Source: CAZHRC01 sp964533865 (GTDB lineage Bacteria; Bacillota; Clostridia; Tissierellales; Peptoniphilaceae). Taken from it: 53,312 nt of DNA. Of this stretch, positions 40,745 to 49,971 are shown piece after piece. The DNA lies in the NCBI GenBank assembly GCA_964533865.1, contig CAZHRC010000016.1, forward strand, positions 1 through 53,312, read 5' to 3'. A program made the position numbers and the translations under genes. Under the pieces are notes generated by a model that searched no databases, was not told the DNA's origin, and saw only the letters and a program-made list of their open reading frames with translations. The stretch's first letter is position 1. Each line of letters starts with the position of its first letter.

Positions 40745-42870
40745 TTATTTTTTCAATTCAGCTTCGACTTTTGCAGACACTGCATTGACGCCACCGATGA
40801 TGGTCAAGTGGTTGATTTCGGAGCCTTCGCCCTTCAGGTATGCTTTGACTGCGTCTGGGACGTAGTTTTTAGCAACGAGTAAGATTGGTGCGCCAAATTC
40901 ATCGGTCAATGGACCTGCTGCTAAGGCATCGATGAACACTTCACCGCTTGCAACTAATGCTCTGGTTGCTGTTGGGTAGGTGTATGCTGCGATAACCGTT
41001 GCTGTTTCGTAGCGATCTGCTCCGCCTAGGCGTGTGACTGGTGCGTAGGCTTTAAGTTCGGTTTCAACTTTTGCCGATACGGCTGCTGTTAAACCTGCTA
41101 CGGTGATCTTGGATGGGTTGTAAGCATCGAGTCTTGCTTTAGTGAACTCTGGGATGCTGTTTGGTCGGACTAACAAGATCGGTGTGCTTTCTTTGATCGC
41201 CAATGCGCTGATACTTAGGGCATCTGGGAAGTCGTCGCCGCGAGCGATGATGACTTGCGCTTTGTTGCCGGTGATGCCAGTCACGCGATCTGCAACGAGA
41301 GCAGCCGTTTCGTAACGGTCGATACCGCCGATGCGCTCTGTTTTATAGGTGACTTTGAGTTCGTCTTCAACTTTTTGGCTAACTGCAGCTGTACCACCGA
41401 CGATGATGACTTCTTCTACGCCTAGGCGTTTAAGTTCTGCATGTGTTTTTGCAGGGATGAAGTCTTGGTCGACAAGTAGCAATGGCGCGTCTTTAACATC
41501 TGCCAAAACAGTTGCGGTCAACGCATCTGGGAAGCGGTGTCCGTTGACGATGATCGCTGTTTTTGCTTTCTTGTAGTTAGTTTGTGCAATTTTACCTGCT
41601 GTATCATAACGGTCATCGCCTGCGATGCGGTCTACGATTTTACCTGGGGTTTCTCCAGTGCCGCCACCTGTGCCACCGCGTTCAGCAATGGTGATTTTAC
41701 GCACTTTAGAAACTTCGTTTCCATCGCTGTCTTTAACCGTATAGGTAAAGCTAAATGCACCTGTTTTGGTCGTATCGATAGTTGCAGGATCGATCACAAT
41801 TTTATCGGTTAAATCGCCATCTTCAGCATCAGCTGCTGTAACGTCTTTTCTTAAATCAAATGGCGTACCCACAAAGATCGTTGTGTCATGGACACCTTCA
41901 AGATTTGGACCAGATTTAGTCGGGTCTTTCTTCGTACCGTATTTGATCAACTCGTTGATTGCTGGTTTTACAGTTTCTCTTCCAGTTTCAACTCTCTTTT
42001 CTTCAGTACCATTTACGTAAGTGACATCGTATTTGATTTTTCAAGACCGTTAACACCTTCAGTCACGATTACTTCAGTGTTTTCTAGCATTTTAGGGTCA
42101 GGTTCACGAACAGTGACAAACGGAATAGCTTCTTCACGTTCTTCTTGTTTCGTTTCTGTGACTTGAGTTCCTGTTGCAACGATCTTATTGACTGGTGCAA
42201 CTTCCTTCACATCTTTAACCACTCTACCTGTCTCTTTACCATCGGTGTAGGTCACGGTGTAAATTGTAGTTTTTTCACCATCTTTACCCTCTTGGATAAC
42301 TTTGGTTTCTCCAGTAGGAATACTATCATCTTTTACGGTTTCAGTTTGGAATTGAATAGCTTCAACAACTGTTTCTTCTTTTTCTTCAATGACAGGATCT
42401 GCAGCTTTTTTGAAAGCAACTCTGAAGTTTTTTTCCAAATCTGTATTAACTAATATTTCGGTTTCCGCTGCAGTAACTACTGTAATTGTATTTGATGGTG
42501 CTAAAGCACTTTCATCGACAACATAGCCTGCTGGTGGTTCAATCACTAATTTGTAATTGTTTATTTTCGTGCCTGGTTCATACTCTAACCCCAGTACATA
42601 AAATTGAGTTTCCATAAACCCTTCAGGGTCATCAGCTCCCGCACGAGTTAAAGGAAATTCACCTTGTCCTTGCAATCCTACAAGCTTAACGTTAGTAAGT
42701 GGAGCAAACTCTGGTGCATCGTCAATTCTGCCATCCGTCATTTTGGATGTCATAAACACTATTGCACCGTCATTCTCAGGTGCTGCAACTGCAATGCTTG
42801 GTACTAAAAGAGTTACCATCATGCTTAATACAAGCAGCATTGAGATCACTTTATTCATTCTAAATTTCAT
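40745..42870 (-). pseudogene. CWB2/G5 surface protein gene split by a one-base frameshift
   Basis: Two adjacent frames (42013-42870 and 40745-41950) together spell one protein of about 708 residues. The N-terminal 40 residues form a signal peptide (ends AVAAPEND). G5-type domains follow (about 165-235 and from 245), then a DUF5011/Ig-like domain (DTTIFVGTPFDLRKDV) and three CWB2 repeats starting DRIAGDDRYDTAG, ERIGGIDRYETAA and TRLGGADRYETAT, which bind cell-wall polymer. The shift is at 42037-42041: adding one A to the run of five on the coding strand restores the second G5 domain (EKIKYDVTYVNGTEE). The gene may be dead, phase-variable or the result of a sequencing error. Confidence 0.82.
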
Positions 42871-42904
42871 ATTTTCACTCTCTTTCTACTACACAAAATT
42901 GACA

Positions 42905-42927
42905 GGCAGGGGCTCATAAGCCCCGCC
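42905..42927 (-). other. Hairpin between two surface-protein genes
   Basis: GGCGGGGCT and AGCCCCTGCC can pair with a single mismatch around a four-base loop. No T-run follows, so it is more likely a processing or partial-attenuation site than a terminator. Confidence 0.5.
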
Positions 42928-42938
42928 TTCAATTCGTG

Positions 42939-45284
42939 TTATCGTGTAAATTGTCTTGGGTTCGTACCTGTAGTGATTTCCACGCCATCTAAGATACCAT
43001 CTAAATCCGTATCCAAGTTTTTAGGTCTCGTCGCTTGATAACCAAATTTGGCATTGGCATAACCATAAACTTCTTTTCCGTCATCTAAGAAGTCTAAGTC
43101 GGTATCTGCATTTCTAACCCTTGTCTTGTATACTAGTAACTCCTCATCATCATAAAGCTTATCTCCATCTCGATCTAGTCGTTGTACTAACGCTTCAACC
43201 GCCTTCGATGGCGACTTGCCCTTTTCTGTTTGAGTCACACGTGCATAACCTGCGCCTGCTGCTTCGATACGATCCAATAGATCTTGAACCGGATCCGCTT
43301 TAGTCAAATCGACTGCCACGTTTTTCACCACTTTCGGCGATGCGATAAACCCTAGCTTCTTATGAATTTCTGATAGGATCTCTTCGCTGGTGACTGTCCA
43401 TGTGCCGTCAGGTTGGACGATGGTTTTTAATTTGGTGACGCCATCTGCTAAGGTCACTTCAATCGCAGAGCCTGCAACACCCGTGCCGACAAAGGTCACT
43501 TTGTACTCGGTTCTATCCCCGTAGCGCGCTGGCTTGGATTGGATAAGAACTGGGTCACTAGAGACGCCTGCTGGTCTATCGATGGGTTCCGCTTTGGACG
43601 GAGCACTTGGCGCCTTTCCTTTTTCCGTTTGAGTTGCAGTGATCACATCGCCTTTTTTCAAGGTTGGTGATGGTACTGTCCATGAATAGTCGTCTCGAAC
43701 GGTGGTGGTGACTGGAGTCGTAGTACCTGGGAGCAGGACGGTGATCGTCGCTCCTGGGACGCCTTTACCGCTGACTGTGGTCTCGCCAACATAAGGTTGT
43801 TCGACGCCGTTTACCTTTTTAATCAGAACACCGTCTGCTCTGACTTCCACGTCATCCGTACGTCCGACTTCTTTGTGTTCATCATCGTACCAAACGATGC
43901 TGTATTTGACGCCGATATCAGGGACGTATCCGCCACCACTGGCATTTGCTGTGTCTCCAGGTGAAGCGTAGTTTGCTGTATCGTCGTATGGGTTCACTTC
44001 AAAGGTTTGGTGTTGTGGGCGTAGGATAAATTGGAATCCAAAGCCGCGATTTTGCTTGATGGTCGCCTTGTCATTGTAGCTGTACAAAGTCGCATCGTAT
44101 CTTTGGCCAAGATCTCCTGTTCCCGACACTCGGTTGTTACCGTACAATCCATTCCACCCATTCACCGTTTCCGTGGTTCCAGGGCCACCGGTCGAAAATT
44201 TTCCTATAACGGTATTTGTCCATACGCCGACATTATTTGGTAAGTCGACGGACAAAGACATTTGCAGGTCTTTGCCAAAGAATAGATTCCCAGCTGCCAA
44301 GTCCTTGATATCAAATCTGAAATCACCATAGCTGTTCGTCTTTGTTTCATAGGTTCTTAGAACCGTTCCATCTTTTTTTGCTACGGATAGAAGCACTGGA
44401 ATATCTTTAGCGTAAATATCTCCTGTACTTGCATCATAAGTTGGCGTGGCTGTTCTGTTGTAAACATAGCCAAGATCCCAGTAAATATTGCCAAGGAAGT
44501 CATTTCCACCCAAACTGGCGTTGTCCGTATTATAGTCTTGATTTGCTGTTACTTGTACGACCCGTTGACCTTTTGGTAAATGCTGGGTCAGGGTGTCTCT
44601 GTATTGGAAAGCCACTCCCGCATTTACGATTTGGACATTTGCCGCGTCTTTTTTCCAAGTCGCTCCATATGGGGATGGATTATCTAGAATACCCCCAAAG
44701 TTTCCAAAACTCGGATCGGCTACGATGTTTAGATTGTGCTCCGTCGTCCACGCTCCGTCTGCCCAAATTTTTATTTTTGGATAGTGATTGACTTCAAATC
44801 CGCCTTTCCACTCCATGAACTTGTGTCTCGTCATTACTCCACCAGGTGTGTAGGTGTCGTAGTATCCGGGACGAACCATATAAGCACCCAGATTGTTGCT
44901 TGTAAAGGTGTAGATCGGACTTAAGGATCCGTCCTCATCCATCCACTGAAGGAATAGTTTTGCATTGGGTAGTGCCACATCGCTGTTTTTAACCCAGTCA
45001 GCAGGGTCTACCTCTTTGTCTTTCCCATTGTATTCCGCCAATAGTCCACCGTAATCGACCCAGGTACGACCACTGATAGCATGCTTTCTATCAATGTCTA
45101 CCAGGTCCGTTGGAATCATGCCATCTTTCATTTCATTTGTGAGTACGATCGCTGTCGCCTCACTGTCTCCCGGCGCCGCCTGGGCTGTTGGTACCTCAAA
45201 AATACCAAAGGGCAAACCCGTAAAGACCATGAGAAATGCGAGTAATCCTGCGACGAATCGCCGCGTCGTCTTTTTTGTCATCAT
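42939..45284 (-). CDS. Secreted surface protein with Ig-like and calcium-type repeat domains
   Basis: The ATG at 45284 lies nine bases after AAAGGAG. The 781-residue product has a signal peptide with LAFLMVFTGLPFG before the cut at QAAPGD. A large N-terminal region (about 40-440) resembles the neighbouring 1051-residue protein, with PNAKLFLQWMDEDG and HLPKGQRV as shared landmarks. From about 510 there are two Ig-like repeats (YVGETTVSGKGVPGATITV and VTFVGTGVAGSAIEV). The C-terminal 75 residues carry DxDxDxxxD loops (DRDGDKLYDDEE, DTDLDFLDDGKE, DTDLDGILDGVE), a thrombospondin-3-like calcium pattern. No LPxTG or CWB2 anchor is seen. It may form part of an S-layer-like coat. Confidence 0.85.
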   Translation of the reverse strand: MMTKKTTRRFVAGLLAFLMVFTGLPFGIFEVPTAQAAPGDSEATAIVLTNEMKDGMIPTDLVDIDRKHAISGRTWVDYGGLLAEYNGKDKEVDPADWVKNSDVALPNAKLFLQWMDEDGSLSPIYTFTSNNLGAYMVRPGYYDTYTPGGVMTRHKFMEWKGGFEVNHYPKIKIWADGAWTTEHNLNIVADPSFGNFGGILDNPSPYGATWKKDAANVQIVNAGVAFQYRDTLTQHLPKGQRVVQVTANQDYNTDNASLGGNDFLGNIYWDLGYVYNRTATPTYDASTGDIYAKDIPVLLSVAKKDGTVLRTYETKTNSYGDFRFDIKDLAAGNLFFGKDLQMSLSVDLPNNVGVWTNTVIGKFSTGGPGTTETVNGWNGLYGNNRVSGTGDLGQRYDATLYSYNDKATIKQNRGFGFQFILRPQHQTFEVNPYDDTANYASPGDTANASGGGYVPDIGVKYSIVWYDDEHKEVGRTDDVEVRADGVLIKKVNGVEQPYVGETTVSGKGVPGATITVLLPGTTTPVTTTVRDDYSWTVPSPTLKKGDVITATQTEKGKAPSAPSKAEPIDRPAGVSSDPVLIQSKPARYGDRTEYKVTFVGTGVAGSAIEVTLADGVTKLKTIVQPDGTWTVTSEEILSEIHKKLGFIASPKVVKNVAVDLTKADPVQDLLDRIEAAGAGYARVTQTEKGKSPSKAVEALVQRLDRDGDKLYDDEELLVYKTRVRNADTDLDFLDDGKEVYGYANAKFGYQATRPKNLDTDLDGILDGVEITTGTNPRQFTR

Positions 45285-45511
45285 TATAAAGGACTCCTTT
45301 CTGTTGTTCACCGTGATATAGATTCTTCGTGTTGACAAGGGTGATTTTTTTGATGTTATCCTCCTTGAAAGTAAGTGTTTTCCTCGGGATGTAGGGCGGT
45401 TGCCTTTTCCCGATGTCAACTGAACAAAATAGGCGACTCAAGCGCTACTTTGCCTCCTTAAAACATACCGTCAGGTTTCTGAAGCGCATGCGCTTTCCTT
45501 ACAATACAACC

Positions 45512-45540
45512 ATACCTGACCTTACTTTGAATCTTATCAA
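45512..45540 (-). promoter_or_regulatory. Conserved promoter-like core upstream of the 42.9-45.3 kb surface gene
   Basis: On the minus strand TTGATAAGAT (45531-45540), eight bases, AGGTCAGGTAT (45512-45522). The same core with the same spacing stands 49331-49359 upstream of the other surface gene. The predicted 5' leader is about 225 bases in both. Confidence 0.65.
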
Positions 45541-45571
45541 TTATTATTTGGTTTTCAACAGAATCCCTTTG

Positions 45572-45581
45572 TTAATCTACA
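45572..45581 (-). promoter_or_regulatory. TGTAGATTAA box, proximal
   Basis: A ten-base box, read TTAATCTACA on the plus strand, 288 bases before the start codon of the 42.9-45.3 kb gene and 31 bases upstream of the promoter-like core. It matches the boxes at 45723-45772 and those upstream of the 46.0-49.1 kb gene. Confidence 0.65.
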
Positions 45582-45722
45582 GCCACTACTCCGTTTTTCT
45601 CCTGATTTTACATACCCGAGTCTTTCCTTTCCCTTATATTTCCCTTTATATATTTTCTGTTCAATCAAATTTTATTTTTATCAATTGTTTCGAATTTGTA
45701 ATATCTTTCATTCCACTCGATA

Positions 45723-45772
45723 TTAATCTACATTTCGGGCTATTAATCTACAATTTCGCAGCTTAATCTACA
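45723..45772 (-). repeat. Three TGTAGATTAA boxes at an exact 20-base period
   Basis: TTAATCTACA occurs at 45723, 45743 and 45763 on the plus strand, with identical ten-base sequence and unrelated ten-base spacers. The period is two helical turns, so all boxes lie on one face of the DNA, as for a cooperatively binding activator. Confidence 0.75.
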
Positions 45773-45789
45773 ATCTTCATAGGAAATAA

Positions 45790-45816
45790 GCCCTTGGCTT
45801 TGTTGCTTCTAAGGGC
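45790..45816. other. Weak stem-loop downstream of the large surface gene
   Basis: GCCCTT...AAGGGC pairs across a 15-base loop and is followed by TTATTT on the minus strand. It may be the terminator of the 45.9-49.1 kb gene, but it is weak. Confidence 0.35.
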
Positions 45817-45950
45817 GTATTTCTATGGATTTCACGTTTTTCTATTGGATGAGGCGAGGTGACAGCTTAGGTGAGATCTTTCAAGCTGAACCTTTTCGAT
45901 CACTCGAACTCGCCTCACTCCGTTAGATGGCTTTAATGTGCCACCTTTCT

Positions 45951-48900
45951 TTACTGGGTCACTAGGGTTGTGATAATATCGCTCTTTAATGTCACTCCCA
46001 AACTATCTGTTATAGAAGCTTCTACGATAAGTTCATCACCAAGGGCGAACCTACCCTCTGTTAAGGTTAAGGTGCCTCTTCCTACATTGCTCGTTTTGAA
46101 TGTGCCATTTTGCACAATTTTACCCGCTCTTTTGATTTCATAGGTTACATCAGCGTTGTGTCTACTTGTAAACATTGTCGCTCTCCGATTTCCGGCATAA
46201 ATCGATTGTACCTGCACTATGATTTTTTCCAGTTGCGGATCGGGCTTCTTCACTTCTTTTACGGTCATATTGCCCAGGGTATCCACTCCGATGATTTTGA
46301 TGGCATCTGGACTGCTCGCGTTGATCGTCGCGCTGATATTTCCATTCGCGTCAACTTTTGCAGGATAGACTTTTTCTCCCACTTGAACCACAAATCCCGC
46401 ATTCGGGTCGTCGGTTTTTGCTTTTATTGTCATCGTACCGTCTTTTAGCGTTGCGATGTCTTCTTCTATGTTCGGTCCTTGGAGGTCGAGTTTGACGAGC
46501 TCTGTCGATACTTTTGGTAGCTTGTTCGGTTCGGTCAATTGGACGCGAACTTCTTGATCATGGGCAAGACCCTTTTCTTCAATATTGAATTCGAAGGTCC
46601 CATTTGGATTGACCGTGCCTGTAATAGGTTTTTCCACGTTGTCCTTTGGATCGATATAGGTGAGTACCACTCCATCTACGTCGGTCAGTTCTACGACCCA
46701 GCCTAGAGTTCCCTCTCCTTGTGCAAAGGCATCTACCTTTCCTGTGAGGATTTGGGTACCTTTCCCATCATTTTTAACGTCTTGCTTGAGGTCGATTGGC
46801 AGCCTGGAAGGTTGTGGATCTTCGATCTTCACGATCTGCTCAAGAGTTGCCGTATACCCATGGTTATCCTTTACGGTGATTTTTACCGGGTAGTCTGCTT
46901 TAGTAGTCGGTGTACCTGTGATTTTGCCTGTGGTTTCATCGATGGCAAGACCTGCTGGGAGACCTGTCGCTGTATAGGTGTACGGACCTTCACCGCCTAC
47001 CACTGTTGGGGTGGCTGTATAGGTAGCGCCAACTTTTCCGTTTGGTAATGGCCCTGTGAGGGTGATTTTTTCTAGGACGACGAAGGGTTTCTTCTTTTGT
47101 GTTACTGTGTCCGTTATGGTCTTCGTCGGATCTTTTGGATCAGGGTAGGTGACCGTGTAGGTGATGTCCACATCGTGGGTGGTGGTGAGGTCATCTCCGT
47201 CGATGGCTGGTGCTCCGCCAAAGATTTCATCGCCTTCTGCTCCTCCAAATGTCACAACGACAGGGAGGTGAGCCATGGTGGTCTTCACGATAGATCCTTG
47301 AGGTAGATCGTCTTTTCCCGTGATGGTCAGTTTCACTTTATTGGGGTCGACTGCCGTGCCTTCCATCGCAGGACCTGCGATGTTGCCATCTAGGATGTAG
47401 ATGGTGTCGTCAACCAATTGGGAGTACGCCGGTGCATCTGGATGGATCGCCGGATCCAGTTGTCCTTTTACAATATAGCGAACTTTATGCGCGCCTGCGG
47501 TTTTCGCAGCCGGCGTTCCGGTGATTTGTCCGGTGTTCGGATCTAACTTCAAGCCTGCTGGTAGATTTCCAAATCCTGCCGCTACAGCTTCCGGCGAAAG
47601 GTCTACTTCATAGGTGTAGTTGTGATTTTCGATGCCAGGTGAATTGACTTGTCCTTCGGGATACTCTGCTAATTCCGCACCCACCGGAGTCTTTGCAGTT
47701 GCTGTGACAGCAAGAAAGACGTCTCTTGAGAGTTGGTCTCCCGCTGGGCTATATAGAGCTGCTTGGAACAAAGTGTTTTCCTTCAGATTGTCTGGTACCT
47801 TCATTGTCGTCGGAATTAATGTTCCGTCATTTTTCGGTACTAGGTTTTCATAGGTTTCGAGAACCTCTCCGGTTTTTACATTCGACCACACGATTTTGTA
47901 CACGCCAGAGTTCGGTGCGAGTCCGGTTGTACTGGTCGTTGCTGTGTGACCTGCAGTGGCGAATCGCTCTTGAGCATCGAATTCGACGATGTTAAAGTGA
48001 AGCGCTTTCGGGATGAGGGCGAAGTTAGCGTTTCGCACTTCATTGGATACACCAGTTACGCTCGCTGTCATCCTTCTATCTCGGTTCAGTTCCGGATTTT
48101 CATATTCCAACAATGTACTGTAGGCACTCCAAGCGGCTGCGTGTTCCGGGGTCTCGATAGACATAAAGCTGTTTCTTAAATCGATCTCCGGTCTTTGCCA
48201 TGCATTGGCAGGCACTGCCGGGGCTAATGTTATCCTGTAATCCCCATCCGCGTTGGTCGTTGTATAGTAGGTCTTAATTTTGTTTCCATTTTTATCTGCA
48301 ATGGTCAATATGACTTTGACTCCTGCCGCTACCGGATCCTTACTATTCTTCTCCGGTCGATTATTGAGGTATGGTGTATACTCCCAATCCCACCAGACCG
48401 TTCCCTTGACTGAGTTGGTGACGATTAATCCAGGTTGTGCATTGTCCGGCGTCGGAGTAAAGACCCATTGGTCTTCCGGTAGATGCATTTGCATGGTGTC
48501 AGTTTTTCCCAATGCAAACCACCAGTTGGCGATTCTTCCTGCCGTGCCTTGCTCATAGAGCCAGCCCGGTCCTGCCGGTGAGGTCCAGTTGGCGTATTTT
48601 CCCTTTGCCCAGTCCATGATCACGCCATACCCATTGTCATCCAACCACTGTTCATCGACCCAAAGGCGCATTTGTTGTTCCTGTGTCGCCGAGAAAGTAT
48701 GGGTTCTTCCCATGGCGTCCACAAATTGGGGGACGTTGATTAGAAAGGTACCATCGTTGACGGTATTGAAGGTATAGACAGGGCTTTCGACTCCGTCGTG
48801 GTCCATCCATTTCATGAACAATTTGACGCCGCCTATAGCTTCGTCCGCGCTGTCAGGTTTGGTGATCCCCGTTGGCGTTAGATTTCCTACCGTGCCAGAA

Positions 48901-49106
48901 CCACCTCTTTTGTCGTAGTACACCAGCCCTGAAACACTTCCTTTGCTACCGTTGATTCCCCGGTCTAAAAAGATGGGGTCAACCGGTGCTGCGTGCGCTT
49001 CTCTTGTCATAAACCCACCAAATGGCAGTCCTGTAAAGACCATGACAAAGGCGAGAACGCTAGCGATCAACCTCTTTAGTGTTTTGCTTTTCATCATTTC
49101 TTTCAT
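45951..49106 (-). CDS. Large secreted surface protein with putative-Ig (He_PIG) repeats
   Basis: I use the ATG at 49106 (MKEMMKSKTLKRLIASVLAFVM), seven bases after AAAGGAG; the ATG at 49112 is too close to that site. The 1051-residue product has a signal peptide with FVMVFTGLPFG before REAHAAP. An N-terminal region is shared with the neighbouring surface protein (GGVKLFMKWMDHDG, HLPEDQWVF). Two He_PIG-like units follow around LPAGLKLDPNTGQITGTPA and LPAGLAIDETTGKITGTPT, then further Ig-like beta domains to the C-terminus. No sortase, CWB2 or SLH anchor is visible. Probably adhesive or structural. Confidence 0.87.
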   Translation of the reverse strand: MKEMMKSKTLKRLIASVLAFVMVFTGLPFGGFMTREAHAAPVDPIFLDRGINGSKGSVSGLVYYDKRGGSGTVGNLTPTGITKPDSADEAIGGVKLFMKWMDHDGVESPVYTFNTVNDGTFLINVPQFVDAMGRTHTFSATQEQQMRLWVDEQWLDDNGYGVIMDWAKGKYANWTSPAGPGWLYEQGTAGRIANWWFALGKTDTMQMHLPEDQWVFTPTPDNAQPGLIVTNSVKGTVWWDWEYTPYLNNRPEKNSKDPVAAGVKVILTIADKNGNKIKTYYTTTNADGDYRITLAPAVPANAWQRPEIDLRNSFMSIETPEHAAAWSAYSTLLEYENPELNRDRRMTASVTGVSNEVRNANFALIPKALHFNIVEFDAQERFATAGHTATTSTTGLAPNSGVYKIVWSNVKTGEVLETYENLVPKNDGTLIPTTMKVPDNLKENTLFQAALYSPAGDQLSRDVFLAVTATAKTPVGAELAEYPEGQVNSPGIENHNYTYEVDLSPEAVAAGFGNLPAGLKLDPNTGQITGTPAAKTAGAHKVRYIVKGQLDPAIHPDAPAYSQLVDDTIYILDGNIAGPAMEGTAVDPNKVKLTITGKDDLPQGSIVKTTMAHLPVVVTFGGAEGDEIFGGAPAIDGDDLTTTHDVDITYTVTYPDPKDPTKTITDTVTQKKKPFVVLEKITLTGPLPNGKVGATYTATPTVVGGEGPYTYTATGLPAGLAIDETTGKITGTPTTKADYPVKITVKDNHGYTATLEQIVKIEDPQPSRLPIDLKQDVKNDGKGTQILTGKVDAFAQGEGTLGWVVELTDVDGVVLTYIDPKDNVEKPITGTVNPNGTFEFNIEEKGLAHDQEVRVQLTEPNKLPKVSTELVKLDLQGPNIEEDIATLKDGTMTIKAKTDDPNAGFVVQVGEKVYPAKVDANGNISATINASSPDAIKIIGVDTLGNMTVKEVKKPDPQLEKIIVQVQSIYAGNRRATMFTSRHNADVTYEIKRAGKIVQNGTFKTSNVGRGTLTLTEGRFALGDELIVEASITDSLGVTLKSDIITTLVTQ

Positions 49107-49330
49107 TTTCATTCTCCTTTCTGTAACAATTGTAATGTATTTGATCGTTTTTAATACGAGGCCACGCATTCATGTTCTTGCTACCTTTTTGGAGCATTTC
49201 TTTTGTTGCTCACTTCGCTTGAGTTATGTTGCTTAGTTGTCTTGTATCATTCTCCTATGCTTATTTCCCAAGTTTAAGCCGTTTTCTAATATAGAAATAC
49301 GATACGGCATGTCATTTCAGTATTTTATGT

Positions 49331-49359
49331 ATACCTGACCTCACGTAGTATCTTATCAA
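49331..49359 (-). promoter_or_regulatory. Conserved promoter-like core upstream of the 46.0-49.1 kb surface gene
   Basis: TTGATAAGAT (49350-49359) and AGGTCAGGTAT (49331-49341) with the same eight-base gap as in the copy at 45512-45540. It lies 244 bases before the start codon, against 247 in the other gene. Confidence 0.65.
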
Positions 49360-49391
49360 GGATTTTCACCATTTTCAATACCTTTTCTTAG

Positions 49392-49412
49392 TTAATCTAC
49401 ATTTAATCTACC
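49392..49412 (-). repeat. Two TGTAGATTAA-type boxes, proximal pair
   Basis: TTAATCTACA (49392-49401) and TTAATCTACC (49403-49412), 11 bases apart. The first lies 286 bases before the start codon, near the 288 of the neighbouring gene. Confidence 0.65.
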
Positions 49413-49544
49413 TATAATTCTTGCATTTCTTAAGATTTTTCGTAATAGAATGTTAATAAATACTCGCTAAGTCATGTTTTAAATATCAACATCTATTTTT
49501 ATGATAATTATTTCATTTCTGTAATAAATAACAACTCGCGCAAA

Positions 49545-49574
49545 TTAATCTACCGACTATAAAATTAATCTACA
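49545..49574 (-). repeat. Two TGTAGATTAA-type boxes, distal pair at 20 bases
   Basis: TTAATCTACC (49545) and TTAATCTACA (49565) repeat with the 20-base period. They lie 439 and 459 bases before the start codon, exactly as in the neighbouring gene. Confidence 0.72.
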
Positions 49575-49610
49575 TTGATACCCACTATCTTTTTATATTG
49601 TTGCTTTGTA

Positions 49611-49620
49611 TGTAGATTAA
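49611..49620 (+). promoter_or_regulatory. Inverted TGTAGATTAA box
   Basis: TGTAGATTAA reads on the plus strand, so it is opposite in orientation to the two boxes at 49545-49574. Confidence 0.5.
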
Positions 49621-49971
49621 TATCCCCTTTGTTGATCCGCGATGTATTTTTTCCATAAAAAGGGAGTTTTTGGCTACATGATATGGCATATCGCATTGAA
49701 CATGAGGATTGTTGTCCTTTCTTTTCACGGATCATACGATAAATCGATTGCGTTGATCGTTTTTAAAAATCTTTGTGCGATGGGATTCGTTCGATAGGAT
49801 TGAATCCCCCCTCAAGGAAAACGTTCTAGCGTGTGGGATGTTTCCGTGATAAAATAGAAGGCAAGTAGATGTGCTTTTTAGGGTTTTATGCGTTTAGATT
49901 TTACAAGGATTTTACTTGTGCCCGATTGGACGCTTTACATTCGGAGTTTATACTGATTGAGGAGGTATTTT
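49621..49971. other. Intergenic stretch before ppx, no gene
   Basis: AT-rich and without a credible gene. TTGGAC (about 49926) with TATACT (49949-49954) gives a 17-base spacing, but the start would fall on the ppx ribosome-binding site, so I do not call it. Confidence 0.5.

Noticed and set aside
45285..45511. A c-di-GMP riboswitch in the surface-gene leader
   Set aside because: A short GGCAAAG...GCC stretch caught my eye, but the conserved tetraloop and receptor bases of GEMM-type riboswitches are not there.
45413..45766. A 117-codon open frame on the plus strand in the surface-gene upstream region
   Set aside because: It has no ribosome-binding site, an odd Phe/Ile-rich sequence from AT-rich DNA, and it covers the TTAATCTACA boxes.
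45723..45772. Iterons of a plasmid or replication origin
   Set aside because: The 20-base direct repeats look iteron-like, but there is no replication initiator gene, and the boxes keep fixed distances to two surface-gene starts, which fits gene regulation.
49926..49954. TTGGAC/TATACT as the ppx promoter
   Set aside because: The spacing is right, but transcription would start within the ribosome-binding site.
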